Positions 48,001 through 61,900 of a stretch of 64,000 nt of DNA are shown in pieces; the first letter of the stretch is position 1; every line of letters starts with the position of its first letter. The position numbers were made by a program, and so were the translations under genes. The stretch comes from Ascarosepion bandense. Lineage: Eukaryota; Mollusca; Cephalopoda; Sepiida; Sepiidae. The stretch spans positions 5,012,501 through 5,076,500 of the forward strand of contig JBBBDQ010001287.1 of the NCBI GenBank assembly GCA_037127315.1, read 5' to 3'. The notes under the pieces were generated by a model. It had not been told where the DNA came from and searched no databases. It saw nothing but the letters and a program-made list of their open reading frames with translations.

Positions 48001-51000
48001 GAGTCAAGAAGATGGAAGATGGCAAATGACGTTGTTTATAGTGAGAGAAAAGACAGTGTACAATTGATATGGATGAAAGGATAAAAGATGAACGGGAGTC
48101 AAGAAAATAGAAGATGGCAAATGACTTTACTTAAAGTGAGAGAAAAGACTGTGTACAGTGGATATGGATGAAAGGATAAAAGATGAACGGGAGTCAAGAA
48201 GATGGAAGATGGCAAATGACGTTGTTTATAGTGAGAGAAAATACAGTGTACAGTGGATATGGATGAAAGGATAAAAGATGAACGGGAGTCAAGAAAATAG
48301 AAGATGGCAAATGACGTTGCTTCCAGTGAGAGAAAAGATTGGGTACAGTGGATATGGATGAATGAATAAAAGATGAACGGGAGTCAAGATGATAGAAGAT
48401 GGCAAATGACGTTGCTTACAGTAAGAGAAAAGACTGGGTACAGTGGATATGGATGAAAGGATAAAAGATGAACGGGAGTCAAGAAAATAGAAGCTGGCAA
48501 ATGACGTTGCTAACAGTGACTGAAAATACTGGGTACAGTGGATATGGATGAAATGAAGGGGAGTCAAGAAGATAGAAGATGGCAAATGACGTTGCTTACA
48601 GTGACTGAAAAGACTGGGTCCAGTGGATATGCATGAAATGAACGGGAGTCAAGAAGATAGAAGTTTGCAAATGACTTTGCTTACAGTGAGAGAAAAGACT
48701 GGGTACAGTGGATATGGATGAAATCATAAAAGATGAACGGGTGTCAAGAAGATAGAAGATGGCAAATGACGTTGCTTACACTGAGAGAAAAGACTGTGTA
48801 CAGTGGATATGGATGAAAGGATAAAAGATGAACGGGAGTCAAGAAGATGGAAGATGGCAAATTACGTTGTTTATAGTGAGAGAAACGACAGTGTACAGTG
48901 AATATGGATGAAAGGATAAAAGATGAACGGGAGTCAAGAAAATAGAAGATGGCAAATGACGTTGCTTACAGTGAGAGAAAAGACAGTATACAGTAGATAT
49001 GGATGAAATGAACGGGAGTCAATAAGATAGAAGTTGACAAATGACGTTGCTTACAGTGAATGAAAAGACTGGGTACAGTGGATATGGATGAAATGAACGG
49101 GAATCAAGAAGGTAGAAGATAGCCAATGACGTTGCTTACAGTGAGAGAAAAGACAGTGTACAGTGAATATGGATGAAAGGATAAAAGATGAACGGGAGTC
49201 AAGAAGATGGAAGATGGCAAATGACGTTGTTTATAGTGAGAGAAAAGACAGTGTACAGTGGATATGGATGAAAGGATAAAAGATGAACGGGAGTCAAGAA
49301 GATAGAAGATGGCAAATGACGTTGTTTATAGTGAGAGAAAAGACAGTGTCCAGTGGATATGGATGAAAGGATAAAAGATGAACTGGAGTCAAGAAAATAG
49401 AAGATGGCAAAAGACGTTGCTTACAGTGAGAGAAAAGACAGTGTACAGTGGATATGGATGAAAGGATAAATGATGAACGGGAGTCAAGAAGATGGAAGAT
49501 GGCAAATGACGTTGTTTATAGTGAGAGAAAAGACAGTGTACAGTGGATATGGATGAAAGGATAAAAGATGAACGGGAGTCAAGAAGATAGAAGATGGCAA
49601 ATGACGTTGCTTACAGTGACTGAAATGACTGGGTACAGTGGATATGGATGAAAGGATAAAAGATGAACGGGAGTCAAGAACATGGAAGATGGCAAATGAC
49701 GTTGTTTATAGTGAGAGAAAAGACAGTGTACAATGGATATGGATGAAAGGATAAAAGATGAACGGGAGTCAAGAAGATGGAAGATGGCAAATGACGTTGC
49801 TTACAGTGAGAGAAAAGACTGGGTACAGTGGATATGGATGAAAGGATAAAAGATGAACGGGAGTCAAGAAGATGGAAGATGGCAAATGTCGTTGCTTACA
49901 GTGAGAGAAAAGATTGGGTACAGTGGATATGGATGAAATGAACGGGAGTCAGTAAGATAGAAGTTGACAAATGACGTTGCTTACGGTGAATGAAAAGACT
50001 GGGTACAGTGGATATGGACGAAATGAACGGGAATCAAGATGATAGAAGATAGCCAATGACGTTGCTTACACTGAGAGAAAAGACTGGGTACAGTGAATAT
50101 GGATGAAAGGATAAAAGATGAACGGGATTCAAGAAGATAGAAGATGGCAAATGACGTTGCATACAGTGACTGAAAAGACTGGGTACAGTGGATATGCATG
50201 AAAGGATAAAAGATGAACGGGAGTCAAGAAAACAGAAGATGGCAAATGACGTTGCTTACAGTGAGAGAAAAGACTGGGTACAGTGGATATGGATGAAATG
50301 AACGGGAATCAAGAAGATAGAAGATGGCAAATGACGTTGCTTACAGTGAGAGAAAAGACTGTGTACAGTGGATATGGATGAAATGAGAAAAGATGAACGG
50401 GAGTCAAGAAGATGGAAGATGGCAAATGAGGTTGCTTACAGTGAGAGAAAAGACAGTGTACAGTGGATATGGATGAAAGGATAAAAGATGAACGGGAGTC
50501 AAGAAAATAGAAGATGGCAAATGACGTTGCTTACAGTGAGAGAAAAAATTGTGTACAGTGGATATGGATGAAAGGATAAAAGATGAACGGGAGTCAAGAA
50601 GATGGAAGATGGCAAATGACGTTGCTTACAGTGAGAGAAAAGACAGTGTACAGTGGATATGGATGAAAGGATAAAAGATGAACGGGAGTCAAGAAAATAG
50701 AAGATGGCAAATGATGTTGCTTATAGTGAGAGAAAAGAGAGTGTACAGTGGATATAGATGAAAGGATAAAAGATGAACGGGAGTCAAGAAGATGGAAGAT
50801 GACAAATGACGTTGTTTATAGTGAGAGAAAAGACAGTGTCCAGTGGATATGGATGAAAGGATAAAAGATGAACTGGAGTCAAGAAAATAGAAGATGGCAA
50901 ATGACGTTGCTTACAGTGAGAGAAAAGACTGTGTACAGTGGATATGGATGAAAGGATAAAAGATGAACGGGAGTCAAGAAGATGGAAGATGGCAAATGAC

Positions 51001-54000
51001 GTTGCTTACAGTGAGAGAAAAGACTGTGTACAGTGGATATGGATGAAAGGATAAAAGGTGAACGGGAGTCAAGAAGATGGAAGATGGCAAATGACGTTGC
51101 TTACAGTGAGAGAAAAGACAGTGTACAGTGAATATGGATGAAAGGATAAAAGATGAACGGGAGTCAAGAAGATGGAAGATGGCAAATGACGTTGCTTACA
51201 GTGAGAGAAAAGACAGTGTACAGTGAATATGGATGAAAGGATAAAAGATGAACGGGAGTCAAGAAGATGGAAGATGGCAAATGACGTTGTTTATAGTGAG
51301 AGAAAAGACAGTGTACAGTGAATATGGATGAAAGGAGAAAAGTTGAACTGGAGTCAAGAAGATGGAAGATGGCAAATGACGTTGCTTACAGTGAGAGAAA
51401 AGACTGGGTACAGTGGATATGGATGAAAGGATAAAAGATGAACGGGAGTCAAGAAGATGGAAGATGGCAAATGTCGTTGCTTACAGTGAGAGAAAAGACT
51501 GGGTACAGTGGATATGGATGAAATGAACGGGAGTCAATAAGATAGAAGTTGACAAATGACGTTGCTTACAGTGAATGAAAAGACTGGGTACAGAGGATAT
51601 GGATGAAATGAACGGGAATCAAGATGATAGAAGATAGCCAATGACGTTGCTTACACTGAGAGAAAAGATTGGGTACAGTGAATATGAATGAAAGTATAAA
51701 AGATGAACGGGAGTCAAGAAGATAGTAGTTGGCAAATGACGTTGCATACAGTGACTGAAAAGACTGGGTACAGTGGATATTCATGAAAGGATAAAAGATG
51801 AACGGGAGTCAAGAAAATAGAAGATGGCAAATGACGCTGCTTACAGTGAGAGAAAAGACTGTGTACAGTGGATATGGATGAAAGGATAAAAGATTAACGG
51901 GAGTCAAGAAGATGGAAGATGGCAAATGACGTTGCTTACAGTGACTGAAAAGACTGTGTACAGTGGATATGGATGAAAGGATAAAGGATGAACGGGAGTC
52001 AAGAATATAGAAGATGGCAAATGACGTTGCTTACAGTGACTGAAAAGACTGGGTACAGTGGATATGGATGAAAGGATAAAAGATGAACGGGAGTCAAGAA
52101 AATAGAAGATGGCAAATTACGTTGCTTACAGTGACTGAAAAGACTGGGTACAGTGGATAAGATGAAAGGATAAAAGATGAACGGGAGTCAAGAAAATAGA
52201 AGATGGCAAATGACGTTGCTTACAGTGAGAGAAAAGACTGTGTACAGTGGATATGGATGAAAGGATAAAAGATGAACGGGATTCAAGAAGATGGAAGATG
52301 GCAAATGACGTTGCTTACAGTGAGAGAAAAGACTGTGTACAGTGGATGTGGATGAAAGGATAAAAGATGAACGGGAGTCAAGAAGATAGAAGATGGCAAA
52401 TGCCGTTGCTTACAGTGAGAGAAAAGACTGTGTACAGTGGATATGGATGAAAGGATAAAAGATGAACGGGAGTCAAGAAAATAGAAGATGGCAAATGACG
52501 TGGCTTACAGTGAGAGAAAAGACTGTGTACAGTGGATGTGGATGAAAGGATAAAAGATGAACGGGAGTCAAGAAAATGGAAGATGACAAATGACGTTGCT
52601 TACAGTGAGAGAAAAGACTGTGTACAGTGGATATGGATGAAAGGATAAAAGATGAACGGGAGTCAAGAAGATGGAAGATGGCAAATGACGTTGCTTACAG
52701 TGAGAGAAAAGACTGTGTACAGTGAATATGGATGAAAGGATAAAAGATGAACGGGAGTCAAGAAGATGGAAGATGGCAAATGACGTTGCTTACAGTGAGA
52801 GAAAAGACAGTGTACAGTGAATATGGATGAAAGGATAAAAGATGAACTGGAGTCAAGAAGATGGAAGATGGCAAATGACGTTGTTTATAGTGAGAGAAAA
52901 GACAGTGTACAGTGGATATCGATGAAAGGATAAAAGATGAACGGGAGTCAAGAAGATAGAAGGTGGCAAATGACGTTGTTTATAGTGAGAGAAAAGACAG
53001 TGTCCAGTGGATATGGATGAAAGGATAAAAGATGAACTGGAGTCATGAAAATAGAAGATGGCAAAAGACGTTGCTTACAGTGAGAGAAAAGACAGTGTAC
53101 AGTGGATATGGATGAAAGGATAAAAGATGAACGGGAGTCAAGAAGATGGAAGATGGCAAATGACGTTGTTTATAGTGAGAGAAAAGACAGTGTACAGTGG
53201 ATATGGATGAAAGGATAAAAGATGAACGGGAGTCAAGAAGATAGAAGATGGCAAATGACGTTGCTTACAGTGACTGAAATGACTGGGTACAGTGGATATG
53301 GATGAAAGGATAAAAGATGAACGGGAGTCAAGAACATGGTAGATGGCAAATGACGTCGTTTATAGTGAGAGAAAAGACAGTGTACAGTGGATATGGATGA
53401 AAGGATAAAAGATGAACGGGAGTCAAGAAGATGGAAGATGGCAAATGACGTTGCTTACAGTGAGAGAAAAGACTGGGTACAGTGGATATGGATGAAAGGA
53501 TAAAAGATGAACGGGAGTCAAGAAGATGGAAGATGGCAAATGTCGTTGCTTACAGTGAGAGAAAAGATTGGGTACAGTGGATATGGATGAAATGAACGGG
53601 AGTCAATATGATAGAAGTTGACAAATGACGTTGCTTACAGTGAATGAAAAGACTGGGTACAGTGGATATGGATGAAATGAACGGGAATCAAGATGAGAGA
53701 AGATAGCCAATGACGTTGCTTACACTGAGAGAAAAGACTGTGTACAGTGAATATGAATGAAAGGATAAAAGATGAACGGGATTCAAGAAGATAGAAGATG
53801 GCAAATGACGTTGCATACAGTGACTGAAAAGACTGGGTACAGTGGATATGCATGAAAGGATAAAAGATGAACGGGAGTCAAGAAAACAGAAGATGGCAAA
53901 TGACGTTGCTTACAGTGAGAGAAAAGACTGGGTACAGTGGATATGGATGAAATGAACGGGAATCAAGAAGATAGAAGATGGCAAATGACGTTGCTTACAG

Positions 54001-57000
54001 TGAGAGAAAAGACTGTGTACAGTGGATATGGATGAAAGGATAAAAGATGAACGGGAGTCAAGAAGATGGAAGATGGCAAATGACGTTGCTTACAGTGAGA
54101 GAAAAGACAGTGTACAGTGGATATGGATGAAAGGATAAAAGATGAACGGGAGTCAAGAAAATAGAAGATGGCAAATGACGTTGCTTACAGTGAGAGAAAA
54201 GACTGTGTACAGTGGATATGGATGAAAGGATAAAAGATGAACGGGAGTCAAGAAGATGGAAGATGGCAAATGACGTTGCTTACAGTGAGAGAAAAGACAG
54301 TGTACAGTGGATATGGATGAAAGGATAAAAGATGAACGGGAGTCAAGAAAATAGAAGATGGCAAATGACGTTGCTTATAGTGAGAGAAAAGACAGTGTAC
54401 AGTGGATATAGATGAAAGGATAAAAGATGAACGGGAGTCAAGAAGATGGAAGATGACAAATGACGTTGTTTATAGTGAGAGAAAAGACAGTGTCCAGTGG
54501 ATATGGATGAAAGGATAAAAGATGAACTGGAGTCAAGAAAATAGAAGATGGCAAATGACGTTGCTTACAGTGAGAGAAAAGACTGTGTACAGTGGATATG
54601 GATGAAAGGATAAAAGATGAACGGGAGTCAAGAAGATGGAAGATGGCAAATGACGTTGCTTACAGTGAGAGAAAAGACTGTGTACAGTGGATATGGATGA
54701 AAGGATAAAAGGTGAACGGGAGTCAAGAAGATGGAAGATGGCAAATGACGTTGCTTACAGTGAGAGAAAAGACTGTGTACAGTGAATATGGATGAAAGGA
54801 TAAAAGATGAACGGGAGTCAAGAAGATGGAAGATGGCAAATGACGTTGCTTACAGTGAGAGAAAAGACAGTGTACAGTGAATATGGATGAAAGGATAAAA
54901 GATGAACGGGAGTCAAGAAGATGGAAGATGGCAAATGACGTTGTTTATAGTGAGAGAAAAGACAGTGTACAGTGAATATGGATGAAAGGATAAAAGTTGA
55001 ACGGGAGTCAAGAAGATGGAAGATGGCAAATGACGTTGCTTACAGTGAGAGAAAAGACTGTGTACAGTGGATATGGATGAAAGGAGAAAAGATGAACGGG
55101 AGTCAAGAAGATGGAAGATGGCAAATGACGTTGCTTACAGTGAGAGAAAATACAGTATACAGTGGATATAGATGAAAGGATAAAAGATGAACGGGAGTCA
55201 AGAAAATGGAAGATTACAAATGACGTTGCTTACAGTGAGAGAAAAGACTGTGTACAGTGGATATGGATGAAAGGATAAAAGATGAACGGGAGTCAAGAAG
55301 ATGGAAAGATGGCAAATGACGTTGCTTACAGTGAGAGAAAAGACAGTGCACAGTGAATATGGATGAAAGGATAAAAGATGAACGGGAGTCAAGAAGATGG
55401 AAGATGGCAAATGACGTTGTTTATAGTGAGAGAAAAGACCGTGTACAGTGAATATGGATGAAAGGATAAAAGATGAACGGGAGTCAAGAAGATGGAAGAT
55501 GGCAAATGACGTTGTTTATAGTGAGAGAAAAGACAGTGTACAGTGGATATGGATGAAAGGATAAAAGATGAACGGGAGTCAAGAAGATGGAAGATGACAA
55601 ATGACGTTGCTTACAGTGAGAGAAAAGACTGTGTACAGTGGATATGGATGAAAGGATAAAAGATGAACGGGAGTCAAGAAGATGGAAGATGGCAAATGAC
55701 GTTGCTTACAGTGAGAGAAAAGACTGTGTACAGTGAATATGGATGAAAGGATAAAAGATGAACGGGAGTCAAGAAGATGGGAGATGGCAAATGACGTTGC
55801 TTACAGTGAGAGAAAAGACAGTGTACAGTGAATATGGATGAAAGGATAAAAGATGAACGGGATTCAAGAAGATGGAAGATGGCAAATGACGTTGTTTATA
55901 GTGAGAGAAAAGACAGTGTACAGTGGATATGGATGAAAGGATAAAAGATGAACGGGAGTCAAGAAGATGGAAGATGACAAATGACGTTGCTTACAGTGAG
56001 AGAAAAGACTGTGTATAGTGGATATGGATGAAAGGATAAAAGATGAACGGGAGTCAAGAAGATGGAAGATGGCAAATGACGTTGCTTACAGTGAGAGAAA
56101 AGACTGTGTACAGTGAATATGGATGAAAGGATAAAAGATGAACGGGAGTCAAGAAGATGGGAGATGGCAAATGACGTTGCTTACAGTGAGAGAAAAGACA
56201 GTGTACAGTGAATGTGGATGAAAGGATAAAAGATGAACGGGATTCAAGAAGATGGAAGATGGCAAATGACGTTGTTTATAGTGAGAGAAAAGACAGTGTA
56301 CAGTGGATATGGATGAAAGGATAAAAGGTGAACGGGAGTCAAGAAGATAGAAGATGTCAAATGACGTTGTTTATAGTGAGAGAAAAGACAGTGTCCAGTG
56401 GATATGGATGAAAGGATAAAAGATGAACTGGAGTCAAGAAAATAGAAGATGGCAAATGACGTTGCTTACAGTGAGAGAAAAGACAGTGTACAGTGGATAT
56501 GGATGAAAGGATAAAAGATGAACGGGAGTCAAGAAGATGGAAGATGGCAAATGACGTTGTTTATAGTGAGAGAAAATACAGTGTACAGTGGATATGGATG
56601 AAAGGATAAAAGATGAACGGGAGTCAAGAAAATAGAAGATGGCAAATGACGTTGCTTCCAGTGAGAGAAAAGATTGGGTACAGTGGATATGGATGAATGA
56701 ATAAAAGATGAACGGGAGTCAAGATGATAGAAGATGGCAAATGACGTTGCTTACAGTGACTGAAAAGACTGGGTACAGTGGATATGGATGAAATGAAGGG
56801 GAGTCAAGAAGATAGAAGCTGGCAAATGACGTTGCTTACAGTGACTGAAAAGACTGGGTACAGTGGATATGGATGAAATGAAGGGGAGTCAAGAAGATAG
56901 AAGATGGCAAATGACGTTGCTTACAGTGACTGAAAAGACTGGGTACAGTGGATATGGATGAAATGAAGGGGAGTCAAGAAGATAGAAGCTGGCAAATGAC

Positions 57001-58024
57001 GTTGCTTACAGTGACTGAAAAGACTGGGTACAGTGGATATGGATGAAATGAAGGGGAGTCAAGAAGATAGAAGATGGCAAATGACGTTGCTTACAGTGAC
57101 TGAAAAGACTGGGTACAGTGGATATGCATGAAATGAACGGGAGTCAAGAAGATAGAAGTTTGCAAATGACTTTGCTTACAGTGAGAGAAAAGACTGGGTA
57201 CAGTGGATATGGATGAAATCATAAAAGATGAACGGGTGTCAAGAAGATAGAAGATGGCAAATGACGTTGCTTATAGTGAGAGAAAAGACAGTGTACAGTG
57301 GATATAGATGAAAGGATAAAAGATGAACGGGAGTCAAGAAGATGGAAGATGACAAATGACGTTGTTTATAGTGAGAGAAAAGACAGTGTCCAGTGGATAT
57401 GGATGAAAGGATAAAAGATGAACTGGAGTCAAGAAAATAGAAGATGGCAAATGACGTTGCTTACAGTGAGAGAAAAGACTGTGTACAGTGGATATGGATG
57501 AAAGGATAAAAGATGAACGGGAGTCAAGAAGATGGAAGATGGCAAATGACGTTGCTTACAGTGAGAGAAAAGACTGTGTACAGTGGATATGGATGAAAGG
57601 ATAAAAGGTGAACGGGAGTCAAGAAGATGGAAGATGGCAAATGACGTTGTTTATAGTGAGAGAAAAGACAGTGTACAGTGGATATGGATGAAAGGATAAA
57701 AGATGAACGGGAGTCAAGAAAATAGAAGATGGCAAATGACGTTGCTTATAGTGAGAGAAATGACAGTGTACAGTGGATATAGATGAAAGGATAAAAGATG
57801 AACGGGAGTCAAGAAGATGGAAGATGACAAATGACGTTGTTTATAGTGAGAGAAAAGACAGTGTCCAGTGGATATGGATGAAAGGATAAAAGATGAACTG
57901 GAGTCAAGAAAATAGAAGATGGCAAATGACGTTGCTTACAGTGAGAGAAAAGACTGTGTACAGTGGATATGGATGAAAGGATAAAAGATGAACGGGAGTC
58001 AAGAAGATGGAAGATGGCAAATGA

Positions 58025-58925
58025 CGTTGCTTACAGTGAAGAAAAGACTGTGTACAGTGGATATGGATGAAAGGATAAAAGGTGAACGGGAGTCAAGAAG
58101 ATGGAAGATGGCAAATGACGTTGCTTACAGTGAGAGAAAAGACAGTGTACAGTGAATATGGATGAAAGGATAAAAGATGAACAGGAGTCAAGAAGATGGA
58201 AGATGGCAAATGACGTTGCTTACAGTGAGAGAAAGACAGTGTACAGTGAATATGGATGAAAGGATAAAAAGATGTGGGAGTCAAGAAGATGGAAGATGGC
58301 AAATGACGTTGTTTATAGTGAGAGAAAGACAGTGTACAGTGAATATGGATGAAAGGATAAAAGTTGAACGGGAGTCAAGAGAAAGTGGAAGATGGCAAAT
58401 GACGTTGCTTACAGTGAGAAAAGACTGTGTACAGTGGATATGGATGAAAGGAGAAAAAAGATGAACGGGAGTCAAGAAGATGGAAGATGGCAAATGACGT
58501 TGCTTACAGTGAGAGAAAATACAGTGTACAGTGGATATAGATGAAAGGATAAAAGATGAACGGGAGTCAAGAAAATGGAAGATGACAAATGACGTTGCTT
58601 ACAGTGAGAGAAAAGACTGTGTACAGTGGATATGGATGAAAGGATAAAAGATGAACGGGAGTCAAGAAGATGGAAGATGGCAAATGACGTTTCTTACAGT
58701 GAGAGAAAAGACTGTGTACAGTGAATATGGATGAAAGGATAAAAGATGAACGGGAGTCAAGAAGATGGAAGATGGCAAATGACGTTGTTTATAGTGAGAA
58801 AGACAGTGTACAGTGGATATGGATGAAAGGATAAAAGATGAACGGGAGTCAAGAAGATGGAAGATGACAAATGACGTTGCTTACAGTGAGAGAAAGACTG
58901 TGTACAGTGGATATGGATGAAAAAG
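58025..58925 (+). repeat. Indel-rich stretch of the 95-bp domain, probable consensus errors
   Basis: Monomers here lose or gain bases (CAGTGAAGAAAAG at 58035, GAGAGAAAGACAG at about 58227, GGATAAAAAGATGTGGGAG at 58262, CAAGAGAAAGTGG at 58375, CAGTGAGAAAAG at 58411). The parallel blocks at 54.6-55.2 and 62.2-62.8 kb read cleanly. Confidence 0.7.
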
Positions 58926-61900
58926 TAAAAGATGAACGGGAGTCAAGAAGATGGAAGATGGCAAATGACGTTGCTTACAGTGAGAGAAAAGACTGTGTAC
59001 AGTGAATATGGATGAAAGGATAAAAGATGAACGGGAGTCAAGAAGATGGAAGATGGCAAATGACGTTGCTTACAGTGAGAGAAAAGACAGTGTACAGTGA
59101 ATATGGATGAAAGGATAAAAGATGAACGGGATTCAAGAAGATGGAAGATGGCAAATGACGTTGTTTATAGTGAGAGAAAAGACAGTGTACAGTGAATATG
59201 GATGAAAGGATAAAAGTTGAACGGGAGTCAAGAAGATGGAAGATGGCAAATGACGTTGCTTACAGTGAGAGAAAAGACTGTGTACAGTGGATATGGATGA
59301 AAGGAGAAAAGATGAACGGGAGTCAAGAAGATGGAAGATGGCAAATGACGTTGCTTAGAGTGAGAGAAAATACAGTGTACAGTGGATATAGATGAAAGGA
59401 TAAAAGATGAACGGGAGTCAAGAAAATGGAAGATGACAAATGACGTTGCTTACAGTGAGAGAAAAGACTGTGTACAGTGGATATGGATGAAAGGATAAAA
59501 GATGAACGGGAGTCAAGAAGATGGAAGATGGCAAATGACGTTTCTTACAGTGAGAGAAAAGACTGTGTACAGTGAATATGGATGAAAGGATAAAAGATGA
59601 ACGGGAGTCAAGAAGATGGAAGATGGCAAATGACGTTGCTTACAGTGAGAGAAAAGACAGTGCACAGTGAATATGGATGAAAGGATAAAAGATGAACGGG
59701 AGTCAAGAAGATGGAAGATGGCAAATGACGTTGTTTATAGTGAGAGAAAAGACCGTGTACAGTGAATATGGATGAAAGGATAAAAGATGAACGGGAGTCA
59801 AGAAGATGGAAGATGGTAAAAGACGTTGTTTATAGTGAGAGAAAAGACAGTGTACAGTGGATATGGATGAAAGGATAAAAGATGAACGGGAGTCAAGAAG
59901 ATGGAAGATGACAAATGACGTTGCTTACAGTGAGAGAAAAGACTGTGTACAGTGGATATGGATGAAAGGATAAAAGATGAACGGGAGTCAAGAAGATGGA
60001 AGATGGCAAATGACGTTGCTTACATTGAGAGAAAAGACTGTGTACAGTGAATATGGATGAAAGGATAAAAGATGAACGGGAGTCAAGAAGATGGGAGATG
60101 GCAAATGACGTTGCTTACAGTGAGAGAAAAGACAGTGTACAGTGAATATGGATGAAAGGATAAAAGATGAACGGGATTCAAGAAGATGGAAGATGGCAAA
60201 TGACGTTGTTTGTAGTGAGAGAAAAGACAGTGTACAGTGGATATGGATGAAAGGATAAAAGATGAACGGGAGTCAAGAAGATAGAAGATGGCAAATGACG
60301 TTGTTTATAGTGAGAGAAAAGACAGTGTCCAGTGGATATGGATGAAAGGATAAAAGATGAACTGGAGTCAAGAAAATAGAAGATGGCAAATGACGTTGCT
60401 TACAGTGAGAGAAAAGACAGTGTACAGTGGATATGGATGAAAGGATAAAAGATGAACGGGAGTCAAGAAGATGGAAGATGGCAAATGACGTTGTTTATAG
60501 TGAGAGAAAAGACAGTGTACAGTGGATATGGATGAAAGGATAAAAGATGAACGGGAGTCAAGAAGATGGAAGATGACAAATGACGTTGCTTACAGTGAGA
60601 GAAAAGACTGTGTACAGTGGATATGGATGAAAGGATAAAAGATGAACGGGAGTCAAGAAGATGGAAGATGGCAAATGACGTTGCTTACAGTGAGAGAAAA
60701 GACTGTGTACAGTGAATATGGATGAAAGGATAAAAGATGAACGGGAGTCAAGAAGATGGGAGATGGCAAATGACGTTGCTTACAGTGAGAGAAAAGACAG
60801 TGTACAGTGAATATGGATGAAAGGATAAAAGATGAACGGGATTCAAGAAGATGGAAGATGGCAAATGACGTTGTTTATAGTGAGAGAAAAGACAGTGTAC
60901 AGTGGATATGGATGAAAGGATAAAAGATGAACGGGAGTCAAGAAGATAGAAGATGGCAAATGACGTTGTTTATAGTGAGAGAAAAGACAGTGTCCAGTGG
61001 ATATGGATGAAAGGATAAAAGATGAACTGGAGTCAAGAAAATAGAAGATGGCAAATGACGTTGCTTACAGTGAGAGAAAAGACAGTGTACAGTGGATATG
61101 GATGAAAGGATAAAAGATGAACGGGAGTCAAGAAGATGGAAGATGGCAAATGACGTTGTTTATAGTGAGAGAAAATACAGTGTACAGTGGATATGGATGA
61201 AAGGATAAAAGATGAACGGGAGTCAAGAAAATAGAAGATGGCAAATGACGTTGCTTCCAGTGAGAGAAAAGATTGGGTACAGTGGATATGGATGAATGAA
61301 TAAAAGATGAACGGGAGTCAAGATGATAGAAGATGGCAAATGACGTTGCTTACAGTGACTGAAAAGACTGGGTACAGTGGATATGGATGAAATGAAGGGG
61401 AGTCAAGAAGATAGAAGCTGGCAAATGACGTTGCTTACAGTGACTGAAAAGACTGGGTACAGTGGATATGGATGAAATGAAGGGGAGTCAAGAAGATAGA
61501 AGATGGCAAATGACGTTGCTTACAGTGACTGAAAAGACTGGGTACAGTGGATATGGATGAAATGAAGGGGAGTCAAGAAGATAGAAGCTGGCAAATGACG
61601 TTGCTTACAGTGACTGAAAAGACTGGGTACAGTGGATATGTATGAAATGAACGGGAGTCAAGAAGATAGAAGATGGCAAATGACGTTGCTTACAGTGACT
61701 GAAAAGACTGGGTACAGTGGATATGCATGAAATGAACGGGAGTCAAGAAGATAGAAGTTTGCAAATGACTTTGCTTACAGTGAGAGAAAAGACTGGGTAC
61801 AGTGGATATGGATGAAATCATAAAAGATGAACGGGTGTCAAGAAGATAGAAGATGGCAAATGACGTTGCTTACAGTGAGAGAAAAGACAGTGTACAGTGG

